Positions 1-6,857 of a stretch of DNA of 12,255 nt are shown here, piece after piece. This DNA is from an uncultured Campylobacter sp. (GTDB lineage Bacteria; Campylobacterota; Campylobacteria; Campylobacterales; Campylobacteraceae). Under the pieces are notes generated by a model, which had not been told where the DNA came from, ran no database searches, and worked only from the letters and a program-made list of their open reading frames with translations. Each line of letters opens with the position of its first letter. Position 1 is the first letter of the stretch. The stretch spans positions 1 to 12,255 of the forward strand of contig NZ_CALIBF010000211.1 of the NCBI RefSeq assembly GCF_938045465.1, written 5' to 3'. Made by a program: the position numbers and the translations under genes.

Positions 1-185
1 ATCATATTCTCGCTTCTAACTAGCGAAAGCCCGCTTCTAATAGCAGCGATGTCTCCGCGCATCTTAGCGATCGTAGCATCATCGCGCGTAGCGGCTAATC
101 TAGGCACCGCAATGCCCGCCAAAATACCTAAAACGACGATGACGAAAACAAGCTCTATCATCGTAAAAGCTTTTAAATTTTTCAT
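1..185 (-). CDS. Type IV pilin / type II secretion pseudopilin-like protein, N-terminal part (runs off left edge)
   Basis: I translated the reverse strand from the ATG at 185-183; 61 codons are in the window and the rest lies to the left. The protein begins MKNLKAFTMIELVFVIVVLG, a class III prepilin signal: a short basic leader, then Phe-Thr-Met-Ile-Glu and a hydrophobic helix. Prepilin peptidase would cut between Ala6 and Phe7, and Glu11 is the conserved Glu at mature position 5. The residue before the cut is Ala rather than the usual Gly, which I recall as common in Campylobacter pseudopilins. The helix is followed by PRLAATRDDATIAKMRGDI, typical of pseudopilins. A good ribosome site (AAAGGA, 197-192) and a -10 box precede it. 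The product probably belongs to a DNA-uptake or type II secretion-like assembly in the inner membrane. Its exact subunit identity cannot be set from this fragment. Confidence 0.88.
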   Translation of the reverse strand, partial: MKNLKAFTMIELVFVIVVLGILAGIAVPRLAATRDDATIAKMRGDIAAIRSGLSLVRSENM

Positions 186-213
186 GTTAAATCCTTTGAT
201 TTAAAGTGAGATG

Positions 214-219
214 ATTATA
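214..219 (-). promoter_or_regulatory. -10 box of the pseudopilin gene promoter
   Basis: On the minus strand the sequence GGCTATAATC carries a perfect TATAAT, 28 bases before the start codon, with AT-rich DNA upstream (TTTTATTTAAATTT). Campylobacter sigma-70 promoters depend on an extended -10 and T-rich upstream DNA rather than a -35 box, and this fits. A perfect 14-base palindrome at 232-245 lies where a -35 would be. Confidence 0.6.
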
Positions 220-231
220 GCCAAATTTAAA

Positions 232-245
232 TAAAATTAATTTTA
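232..245. repeat. AT-only 14-base palindrome upstream of the pseudopilin promoter
   Basis: TAAAATTAATTTTA is a perfect inverted repeat centred about 22 bases upstream of the -10 box centre. It could be an operator or only a product of the AT-rich spacer; nothing in the sequence decides this. Confidence 0.3.
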
Positions 246-267
246 GTTAAAGAAAAAATCCTGCATT

Positions 268-1284
268 TTAAATGGAATTTTGTGAAATTTCATTAAATTC
301 TGCGATTTTCTGCCCGAATTTTACGGACGTATCAGCCGGGATTTCAAATTTTAAAAACTCGCTTTGCGCTACGAGCACGATCGTCGAACCCAGCTCAAAA
401 TTTCCCAAATGATCGCCCTTTTTAAAGTTTAAATTTTCATATTCGTAAAGCGCCTCAGCTCTACTTGCGCATGCATTCGTCTGTATTCGCGTATCGAAAT
501 CAAATCTCATCTTGCCGACGTTTAAAGCACCCACGAAACCCATCCATAAAATCCCGCCGTTTCGCATTTTGCACTTCAAAATCACGCGCTCGTTTTTAGC
601 GTAGAGGTTTGGAATCTTAAGTAAAAGCTTCTTCGCCACGCTGTAGAGATCGGCAGGGATATAAAGCGCCTGCAGCACGCCCAGATCGCACGGCGCGTGA
701 TAATGATGATAATCTCGCGGGCTTAGATAGATGTTTGCGTAGCTTAAATTTACGCCGCTTGTATTTTCGCCGTCTTGGGCGTCCTCTGCGCTCGTTTCGC
801 GGCTCGCACCGCTTTTATTGCTATAAATTTCAGCTCGCACACCGCTTGCAGCATAAGTTGCGCCGCTTTCGCCGTCCATGATTTTTGCTTGCGCGGCATC
901 TGCGGCGTCATTTAAATTTTTAATGTCGTGGCGGGTATCCGCTCCGCTGCTTCCGCTTGCCGTAAACGTGCGCCCCAGCAGCTCGCTAAGGCTATATTCG
1001 CAGCCTTTTACGCTAAAAGCTCGCAGATCGGCGCAGGTCCCGCTCTCAAAGATCACGCCGTCGCTAGGGCTTATAAAAGCCGTCTCGTCCGTCGCTATCT
1101 CGCGCGGACGCAGCAAGCGGCGAGTAAAAAGCGCGTTTAGGCTCGCGTAGCTTTGCGGCGGATCAAATTCGCTCATATCGATTTTGAAAAATTCCACATA
1201 TTTTAGGTTGATAAAATTTTGTATAAATTTAGGGAATTTCACCGCGACAATAACCCCAAAAATCCTCGAAATAAAACTTCTCAT
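268..1284 (-). CDS. psd: Phosphatidylserine decarboxylase proenzyme with a low-complexity insert
   Basis: The product makes phosphatidylethanolamine from phosphatidylserine at the inner membrane, using a pyruvoyl group formed by self-cleavage. The 338-residue product carries the hallmarks: Asp75 in SPSDG, the motif SPRDYHHYHAPC with His196 matching E. coli His147, and LGST at 298-301, where cleavage between Gly299 and Ser300 would give a beta chain and a 39-residue alpha chain. The N-terminus (about 1-20) is hydrophobic and basic, fitting membrane association. Residues about 107-178 are a Ser/Ala/Gly/Asp/Glu-rich stretch that normal Psd proteins lack; without it the length (about 266) would be standard. 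All catalytic positions survive, so the enzyme is probably active. The ATG directly follows the stop of the metallophosphoesterase gene (TAG then ATG), with AAAGG five bases upstream, so translation is probably coupled. psd and the phosphoesterase gene are also neighbours in C. jejuni, as I recall. Confidence 0.95.
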   Translation of the reverse strand: MRSFISRIFGVIVAVKFPKFIQNFINLKYVEFFKIDMSEFDPPQSYASLNALFTRRLLRPREIATDETAFISPSDGVIFESGTCADLRAFSVKGCEYSLSELLGRTFTASGSSGADTRHDIKNLNDAADAAQAKIMDGESGATYAASGVRAEIYSNKSGASRETSAEDAQDGENTSGVNLSYANIYLSPRDYHHYHAPCDLGVLQALYIPADLYSVAKKLLLKIPNLYAKNERVILKCKMRNGGILWMGFVGALNVGKMRFDFDTRIQTNACASRAEALYEYENLNFKKGDHLGNFELGSTIVLVAQSEFLKFEIPADTSVKFGQKIAEFNEISQNSI

Positions 1285-2412
1285 CTATGCCTTTCTAAGC
1301 TTAAGCAGCGCGATCTCGGCATCCGCAAAGACCCTTATCGGCGGGCCCCAAAACCCTACGCCGCTGCTTACGTAGATTTGCTTCAGCCCGTCGTTATACA
1401 GCCCGTAAAGATACTTCTGGCTAAGCAGCACCAAAAGCGTCCACGGAAAAATTTGCCCCGCGTGCGTGTGTCCGCAGATACACAGATCGACCTCGTCGCG
1501 CACGAAATCCACGACGTATTTGGGCTGATGCGCGAGTAAAATTTTTGGTTTATCGGGGTCTGCCTGCGCTAGCGCGGCACTTAGATCGGGCTGCATATAT
1601 CCGAAGCGAAAGCCGCTAAGATCGTGCACGCCCATTAAATTTAGCCCTTCAAATTCCACGCTTTCGTTTTGCAGCACCCGCACACCCGCTTTTTGCATCG
1701 CCGCTATAAGCCCGCTTGCGTCGCCGCGGTAATACTCGTGGTTGCCCGTGACGAAAAAGATAGGCTTTTTGATCGCCTCAAGAGGCTGCAAAATATCCCC
1801 GAGCTCATCCGAGCGCAGATCAAACATATCGCCCACGATCAGCAACACATCGTAATTTAGCGAGTTTATCTGCGCTACGACGCCTTGCAAAAATTCCTTT
1901 TTCAAAAACTCGCCCAGATGCACGTCCGAGATGACAGCGAAATTTAGCTCGCGATCTAAATTTTTGATTTTTATTTCGCGCTCGGTGATTTTTGGAATTT
2001 TTAGTGCATTATAAAGCCCTTTAAAAATATAGCTAAACGCCATTATTACGAAGGCTACGTCGATGAAGGTTTTTAAAAATTTTCGCCTGTTTTGGCTAAA
2101 TTTAACTACATGCGCGGCGGCGCTTAGCACATCGTAAGCAAGGCAGATAAAAAAGAGCGAAAAGGACGCTGCCATGCAAAATACGCAAGCTTTATAGAGC
2201 AGCTCATTTTTAAAGCTTCCATTAAGCCCAAAACCCGCAAAAAATATTGCATCTAAAATTGCTAAAGCTACGCAAAGTAAGCTCAAGACAGGGCGGAAGA
2301 TCACGAAATTTTTATATGGCGTAAAGCGCGCGCTGATCGATCTGTAGATGTAAAGATTAAAAAATAGGAATAAAACTGTGCCGACGATTGGGAAAATATA
2401 GGCGCTTTTCAA
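1285..2412 (-). CDS. Membrane-anchored calcineurin-like metallophosphoesterase (YaeI-like)
   Basis: The 375-residue protein has about four N-terminal membrane helices (roughly 4-24, 39-63, 72-100, 112-134) and a C-terminal calcineurin-type phosphoesterase domain from about 150. The metal-site motifs are all present: Asp163-x-His165, Gly194-Asp195, Gly223-Asn224-His225-Glu226, His295 in AHQP, and Gly314-His315-Thr-His317. This layout matches the YaeI/YkuE type; some such enzymes act on lipid phosphates or UDP-linked lipid A intermediates, but the substrate here is unknown. The position next to psd makes a membrane phospholipid substrate an attractive guess only. The start codon is TTG (2412-2410), preceded by AAGG at 2423-2420; no ATG lies near the N-terminus in this frame. 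It begins three bases after the stop of the regulator gene, within one operon. Confidence 0.9.
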   Translation of the reverse strand: MKSAYIFPIVGTVLFLFFNLYIYRSISARFTPYKNFVIFRPVLSLLCVALAILDAIFFAGFGLNGSFKNELLYKACVFCMAASFSLFFICLAYDVLSAAAHVVKFSQNRRKFLKTFIDVAFVIMAFSYIFKGLYNALKIPKITEREIKIKNLDRELNFAVISDVHLGEFLKKEFLQGVVAQINSLNYDVLLIVGDMFDLRSDELGDILQPLEAIKKPIFFVTGNHEYYRGDASGLIAAMQKAGVRVLQNESVEFEGLNLMGVHDLSGFRFGYMQPDLSAALAQADPDKPKILLAHQPKYVVDFVRDEVDLCICGHTHAGQIFPWTLLVLLSQKYLYGLYNDGLKQIYVSSGVGFWGPPIRVFADAEIALLKLRKA

Positions 2413-2415
2413 ACT

Positions 2416-3054
2416 CTAGCCTTGGATATACTCGTCTAGCTTATCTTTATCAAAGCCCGTGATTTCTTGCTTATCGTCTAAAATTAGCGCGCCGCTCTTT
2501 TTAAATTTAGTGATGGTGCGCGAAAATGTTTCGGGGGTGACATTTAGAATTTTGGCTATTCTAGTGTATTTTGTGCTCATAAAAATATCGAAATTCTCGC
2601 TGATAAACTTAGCAATCTTGCCGTCGCAGTTAAGCACGACTTGATTATCAAAGACCGCATTTAGCGCGCGGATCTTCTCAGACATCGATTTTAAAAGCTC
2701 CAGGCAAATCTTTGGATCGCTCATAAACTCGTTTTTAAATTTTTCATAATCGATCTTTAGCACCTCGCCGTTTGTTGAAAACACGCCGCTTGCAGGATAG
2801 CTCGTCTCTTCGAAATTTACCATCTCCGCCACGAGCGAGATGGGGCGGATCTCGCGCATATGGATCTCACGCCCCTTTGCGGAGGTTTTATAGATTTTTA
2901 AAATTCCTTTTAGCAGGATCAATAGATACTGCGAGCGCTCGCCCTCGAAAAATAAAATTTCGCCCTTTTTGTAGCTTTTATGGATGCTAATCTGCTCCAA
3001 ACGATCGATTTGCGCTGCGCTTAGAGCTTTGAAATAAGGAATTCTCTCAAGCAT
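2416..3054 (-). CDS. Crp/Fnr-family transcriptional regulator
   Basis: The 212-residue protein has an N-terminal cyclic-nucleotide-binding-type beta-roll (about 5-110), a dimer helix (about 112-138) and a C-terminal winged helix. The recognition segment NVTPETFSRTITKF (171-184) holds Glu175, Ser178 and Arg179, the E-x2-SR pattern of FNR-type proteins that read TTGAT/ATCAA half-sites. The phosphate-binding Arg-Ser pair of cAMP-binding Crp is missing; the equivalent loop reads EMVNFEETSYPASG. The only cysteines are Cys117 and Cys143, so an FNR-like iron-sulphur cluster is unlikely. The signal it senses is therefore unknown; nitrosative-stress regulators of Campylobacter (NssR) have the same architecture, but I cannot assign orthology. 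It lies 9 bases after mscL and 3 bases before the phosphoesterase gene, so it is co-transcribed with both. Confidence 0.9.
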   Translation of the reverse strand: MLERIPYFKALSAAQIDRLEQISIHKSYKKGEILFFEGERSQYLLILLKGILKIYKTSAKGREIHMREIRPISLVAEMVNFEETSYPASGVFSTNGEVLKIDYEKFKNEFMSDPKICLELLKSMSEKIRALNAVFDNQVVLNCDGKIAKFISENFDIFMSTKYTRIAKILNVTPETFSRTITKFKKSGALILDDKQEITGFDKDKLDEYIQG

Positions 3055-3063
3055 CGCCGCGAC

Positions 3064-3465
3064 CTATTTTTTAAGCAGGTCTCTTATCTCGGTAAGAAGT
3101 TTAATCTCTTCGCTAGGCTCGACAGGTGCGGCAGGTTCCGGCGCAGGAGCGGGCTTTTTAAGCTTATTGATCGCCTTGATCGCGCAGAATATACAAAATG
3201 CGATGATGATAAAATCGACCGTTACCTGGATAAACGAGCCGTAGTTTATCGTAACGGCCGGGGTCTGCCCCACTGCTTCTTTTAGCACTATTTTAAGATC
3301 TGTAAAATTCATACCTCCTGTAAGAAGTCCTAAAACCGGCATCATAATGTCGCTTACGAGCGAGGTTACGATCTTGCCGAAAGCCCCGCCGATGACGACA
3401 CCCACCGCCATATCGATAACGTTGCCTTTCATCGCAAATTCTTTGAATTCCTGAATGAAACTCAT
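3064..3465 (-). CDS. mscL: Large-conductance mechanosensitive channel MscL
   Basis: MscL is a homopentameric inner-membrane pore that opens under high membrane tension and protects the cell during osmotic downshock. The 133-residue length is normal. The N-terminus (FIQEFKEFAMKGNVIDMAVG) is the MscL amphipathic helix running into the first membrane helix (about 15-45, Gly/Ala-rich pore lining). A loop follows, with a second membrane helix (about 75-97) and a basic KAINKLKKP motif. After a Pro/Ala/Glu linker, the C-terminal EEIKLLTEIRDLLKK is the cytoplasmic bundle helix. The start is firm: AAGGAG lies seven bases before the ATG. It is first in a four-gene minus-strand operon and is transcribed divergently from gltX across 114 bases. 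Its presence at this locus is not part of the C. jejuni order that I recall. Confidence 0.96.
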   Translation of the reverse strand: MSFIQEFKEFAMKGNVIDMAVGVVIGGAFGKIVTSLVSDIMMPVLGLLTGGMNFTDLKIVLKEAVGQTPAVTINYGSFIQVTVDFIIIAFCIFCAIKAINKLKKPAPAPEPAAPVEPSEEIKLLTEIRDLLKK

Positions 3466-3491
3466 ATTGTCTCCTTAAATAAAATGCGCCG

Positions 3492-3497
3492 ATATTA
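3492..3497 (-). promoter_or_regulatory. Probable -10 box of the mscL operon
   Basis: The minus strand reads GGCTAATATC, giving TAATAT (4 of 6 matches to TATAAT) 26 bases upstream of the mscL ATG, after an A-rich stretch. It is the best candidate in the mscL-gltX gap, but it is weaker than the gltX box. Confidence 0.4.
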
Positions 3498-3516
3498 GCC
3501 TATTTTTGCTTTGTTT

Positions 3517-3547
3517 TTGCTTTTTATTAGGAAGTAAAAAGTATAAT
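3517..3547 (+). promoter_or_regulatory. Promoter of the gltX operon
   Basis: A perfect TATAAT sits at 3542-3547 behind a T-rich run (TTTTTGCTTTGTTTTTGCTT) that ends in a possible TTGCTT -35-like element at 3517-3522. The predicted leader is about 25 bases, long enough to hold the AAAGGA ribosome site at 3568-3573. Confidence 0.65.
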
Positions 3548-3579
3548 CCCAGCTTAAATTTAAACCCAAAGGACCTAAA

Positions 3580-4896
3580 TTGTATCGCTTCGCTCCGTCG
3601 CCCACCGGCGATATGCATATCGGAAATTTACGCGCGGCTATTTTTAACTATATCTGCTCGCTGCAGGATAAAAGCGGCTTTATTTTACGCATTGAGGATA
3701 CCGACACTGCGCGCAATATTGAAGGCAAAGATCAAGAGATAATCGAAATTTTAAAGCGCTTCGGCATCTCGTGGCAGAGCCTGTATTATCAAAGCAAAAA
3801 TTTAAAATTTCATCAGCAGTTCGCTGCTAAGCTGCTCTCCGAGAAAAAGGCGTTTTGCTGTTTTTGCAGCGAGGAGGAGCTTGAAGCGAAAAAACAAGCC
3901 GCCAAGGACGCGGGCGAGGCTTATCGCTACGACGGGCACTGCGAGCATTTAAGCGATGAAGAGGTGCTTGGCTGCGAAAAGCCCTTTACTATCCGCCTTA
4001 AAAAACCTGATCACGCGCTGGAATTTACCGACGCAATCAAAGGCCGTATCGCATTTGAGCCGCAGAATATCGATAGCTTCGTTATCATGCGCGCGGACAA
4101 GACGCCCACCTATAACTTCGCCTGCGCCTGCGACGATATGATGCAGGGCGTGAGCTTCGTAATCCGCGGCGAGGATCACGTCTCAAACACGCCGAAGCAA
4201 AACTGGATCCGCCAAAGCCTCGGCTACGAGGGCGAGATTAAATACGCGCACCTTCCGATCATATTAAATTCCCAAGGCAAAAAGATGAGCAAGCGCGAGG
4301 ATAGCTCCTCGGTAAAATGGCTGCTTCAAAGCGGCTACCTACCCGAGGCGATCGCGAATTATCTAATCCTACTGGGTAACAAAACGCCGCGCGAGGTCTT
4401 TAGTATGGATGAGGCGGTGGAGTTTTTCGACATCGCTAAAATTTCAAAAAGCCCGGCGAAATTTGACGAGGATAAACTCGCCTTTATAAACCGCGAGCAT
4501 ATCAAAAGAGCGAGCGAGCAGCGCCTGGCGGAGCTTTTTGAGCTTGAGCCGAAATTTGCGCCTTTGATAAAATTTTACACTCAAGAAGCGAGCCTAATCC
4601 CGCAGATTAAAGAAAAGATCGCAGCGATCTACGGCGCGAAAGATATCCCGCAGGAGTGGGTGGCGCAGGCGCAGGCGCTGCGAGAGGCGATCTTAAATTT
4701 ATTAAGCTCAAACGATGCACCAGCAGAATTTAATGATTTCAAAGCGGCGCTTTCGCAGGCTACAAGCTTAAAGGGCAAGAGCCTGTTTATGCCGCTTAGG
4801 TTTTTACTGACCGGCGCGCCGCACGGACCGGAGCTTAGCGAGCTGTATACGCTGATCCGCGCCGATTTGAAGGAGATACTCGATGCTACTAAATAG
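3580..4896 (+). CDS. gltX: Glutamyl-tRNA synthetase, probably the tRNA-Gln-charging paralogue
   Basis: This class I synthetase attaches glutamate to tRNA. The 438-residue product shows APSPTG then HIGN (13-16, the HIGH motif) and KMSKR (235-239). A zinc site Cys94-x-Cys96-x24-Cys121-x-His123 has the same spacing as the E. coli GluRS site. The only start that fits is TTG at 3580, behind AAAGGA (3568-3573): an in-frame stop lies at 3544-3546 and no ATG lies between. Epsilonproteobacteria lack GlnRS and carry two GluRS genes. The H. pylori copy that sits beside a YggT gene and slt (HP0643, recalled) is the one reported to charge tRNA-Gln, giving Glu-tRNA-Gln for GatCAB amidation. The identical neighbourhood here suggests the same role; this is an inference from synteny, not from specificity residues. 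It is first in the operon and overlaps the next gene by 14 bases. Confidence 0.95.
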   Translation: MYRFAPSPTGDMHIGNLRAAIFNYICSLQDKSGFILRIEDTDTARNIEGKDQEIIEILKRFGISWQSLYYQSKNLKFHQQFAAKLLSEKKAFCCFCSEEELEAKKQAAKDAGEAYRYDGHCEHLSDEEVLGCEKPFTIRLKKPDHALEFTDAIKGRIAFEPQNIDSFVIMRADKTPTYNFACACDDMMQGVSFVIRGEDHVSNTPKQNWIRQSLGYEGEIKYAHLPIILNSQGKKMSKREDSSSVKWLLQSGYLPEAIANYLILLGNKTPREVFSMDEAVEFFDIAKISKSPAKFDEDKLAFINREHIKRASEQRLAELFELEPKFAPLIKFYTQEASLIPQIKEKIAAIYGAKDIPQEWVAQAQALREAILNLLSSNDAPAEFNDFKAALSQATSLKGKSLFMPLRFLLTGAPHGPELSELYTLIRADLKEILDATK

Positions 4897-5179
4897 CGTA
4901 TTTTACGGCATTTTAGTGAGTATTCACTACGTGATTCAAGCTTATATGATGCTAATTTTCGTCGCCTGCGTTTTGAGTTTCATCCGTCCAAATCCGTTCG
5001 GTAAATTTTATAAAATCGTCCGCGTCATCTCTGCGCTTACCGAGCCTGCGTTTGCATTGGTGCGTCGCTATCTGCCTACGACTTTCGGCGGCTTCGATCT
5101 TTCGCCGCTTCTTATCCTACTCGTGCTTAACTTCTTTGACAGCGCGATAATCTATATCATCAATAGGACGGTCATTTGA
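4883..5179 (+). CDS. YggT-family small integral membrane protein
   Basis: The 98-residue protein has two membrane helices (about 8-32 and 73-95). Between them is the family signature: SFIRPNPFGKFYKIVRVISALTEP can be read as the FRPxPxNP...TEP motif, followed by RRYLPTTFGGFDLSPLL (the P-x-GG-x-DLSP motif). YggT proteins are linked to osmotic tolerance or to septum and division-related functions in different bacteria, and no biochemical role is settled. The ATG at 4883 follows AAGGAG at 4870-4875 and lies inside the end of gltX. Its own stop overlaps the TTG start of slt (TTGA), so all three genes are translationally linked. The same trio occurs in Helicobacter, as recalled. Confidence 0.9.
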   Translation: MLLNSVFYGILVSIHYVIQAYMMLIFVACVLSFIRPNPFGKFYKIVRVISALTEPAFALVRRYLPTTFGGFDLSPLLILLVLNFFDSAIIYIINRTVI

Positions 5180-6840
5180 AAATATTTCTGAAATTTAGCC
5201 TTGTTTTGGGACTGCTGTGCGCCGCAAGTAGCGGTAAAATTTTAAGCTACGAGGAGATCAAAAACGAACCCAAATCCCTAGCTAAGGATTATTATATCTA
5301 TCGCTTGATCGATGAGACAAAATACAACAAAGCGGAGATTAAAATTTTAAAACAAAGTATCTTTCGCTACAAAGGCAAACTAAAAGAGAAGCTAGATAGA
5401 ATTTTTGGCGCCATTCGCCCTCCTAAGCGTCCGGATCGCTGCGCAGGCGTTACCTCCGCTAACATTTTAGATGCAAATTTAACCTGCAAAAAGGCGCGCT
5501 CCTATCCAAATTTTATCGCTAAGCTAAGCCCGTCGGTGCGCGAGACGCTCGCTTCGCAGCTTGAAAAGCACCAAGACGTGGCTTCGCGAAACGCCGTAAA
5601 TTTACTGCGCGGATTTAACGACGAAAATCCGAGCGAGTATTTTATGCAGAGCCGCAACGCGCAAAACTACTTTTTATATTACGACTACTTAAAAGGTGCG
5701 GGCAAGGACGCTCTGATCGATATCGACGCCGACGCAGCCTTCGTAAGCGAACTAGCTTCGCAAAAAGGCTTCAAAGCGGTTCTTAACGATGCGCTAATCA
5801 ACCGCAAATACCCGCACTTGCGCCGCTCGCTCACGGGCGTCGATCCGCTAACCGCGGAGAAGGACGTAGCGTTTATGCTGGGCGTAAATGCCGTCATGCA
5901 GGGCGACGAAGGGGCGGCACTTGCGTTTTTTAGCCGCGCAGCAGCGAGCTTTGAGAAGCCTCACGATGTACACAATGCGAAATTTTGGATCTACCTGCTA
6001 AATGGAGATCAAAATGTCTTGCGCCAGCTTGCTAGCAGCGATTATTACAGCCTCTACGCGCTTTATGCCAAGGAGGTCTTAGGGGATAGGAATTTAAACA
6101 TAATCATCCCAAATCCTGCTAAAAATTCCATCGAAGGCTACGATATTACCGATCCTTTCGCTTGGGTTCGCACGAAAAATAGCGCTGATCGGATGTCGCG
6201 CCCGCAGCTTTTGGAATTTGCTAAAAAATTCGACACCAAGCAAAGCATCGGCGAGTACTCATACATCATGAATAAAGCTGGCGGCGGCAAGGACAACTTC
6301 TATCCGACGCCGTTTATGGAGTATATCGGCGACGGCGATAACCGCCGCAAAGCGCTAATTTTAGCGCTCGCTCGCCAAGAGAGCCGCTTCGTGCCCGCAT
6401 CGGTATCTACGTCATATGCACTTGGAATGATGCAGTTTATGCCATTTTTGGCTAACGAGATTGGAAAAAAACAACTCAAAATCGACGGCTTCGATCAAGA
6501 CGATATGTTCCGCCCGGAGGTCGCTTACCGCTTCGCCAACATCCATATCGACTGGTTGGAGCGCAAAATTTATAGTCCGGTTTTCATCGCATACGCTTAC
6601 AACGGCGGGCTCGGGCTCGTCAAAAAGATGCTTCAGCGCGGCGATATGTTTAATAAGGGCAAATTTGAGCCGTGGCTTAGCATGGAGCTCGTGCCGTATG
6701 CCGAGAGTAGGGACTACGGTAAAAAGGTGCTCGCAAACTTCATCATCTACTCGCAAATCCTCGATCCGCGCGCGAAAATCTCAGTACAACAGGAGCTGCA
6801 AGATCTGCTGATACCGAGCAGAAGCGACGATTTTAGATAA
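5176..6840 (+). CDS. slt: Soluble lytic murein transglycosylase
   Basis: The enzyme cleaves the glycan strands of peptidoglycan in the periplasm, forming 1,6-anhydro-muropeptides. The 554-residue product starts with a signal peptide (MKIFLKFSLVLGLLCAASSG) and has a long alpha-helical middle (about 30-370) that would form the Slt70-type superhelical ring. The C-terminal SLT domain (about 380-535) has the catalytic Glu402 in ARQESRF, the motif ALGMMQFMP (415-423) and AYNGG (474-478). No residue that I would expect is missing. The start is TTG at 5176, overlapping the stop of the YggT gene, with AGGA at 5165-5168; this puts the signal peptide exactly at the N-terminus. Co-expression with gltX and the YggT gene is conserved across Campylobacter and Helicobacter. 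Confidence 0.95.
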   Translation: MKIFLKFSLVLGLLCAASSGKILSYEEIKNEPKSLAKDYYIYRLIDETKYNKAEIKILKQSIFRYKGKLKEKLDRIFGAIRPPKRPDRCAGVTSANILDANLTCKKARSYPNFIAKLSPSVRETLASQLEKHQDVASRNAVNLLRGFNDENPSEYFMQSRNAQNYFLYYDYLKGAGKDALIDIDADAAFVSELASQKGFKAVLNDALINRKYPHLRRSLTGVDPLTAEKDVAFMLGVNAVMQGDEGAALAFFSRAAASFEKPHDVHNAKFWIYLLNGDQNVLRQLASSDYYSLYALYAKEVLGDRNLNIIIPNPAKNSIEGYDITDPFAWVRTKNSADRMSRPQLLEFAKKFDTKQSIGEYSYIMNKAGGGKDNFYPTPFMEYIGDGDNRRKALILALARQESRFVPASVSTSYALGMMQFMPFLANEIGKKQLKIDGFDQDDMFRPEVAYRFANIHIDWLERKIYSPVFIAYAYNGGLGLVKKMLQRGDMFNKGKFEPWLSMELVPYAESRDYGKKVLANFIIYSQILDPRAKISVQQELQDLLIPSRSDDFR

Positions 6841-6857
6841 ATTTACGAGGCGGCGAA

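Noticed and set aside
878..1150. Open frames on the plus strand inside psd (878-1150, 928-1140)
   Set aside because: They are antisense to the catalytic and insert region of psd, have no ribosome site and no family resemblance; the minus-strand frame carries all Psd motifs.
2640..2652. TTGATTATCAA as an FNR-type operator within the regulator gene
   Set aside because: The half-sites lack the four-base spacer of an FNR box, and it lies deep in coding sequence.
6412..6756. Antisense frame in slt (and similar frames at 5685-5897, 7284-7544, 7510-7851)
   Set aside because: These are opposite to well-supported coding regions and show no motif or start signal of their own.
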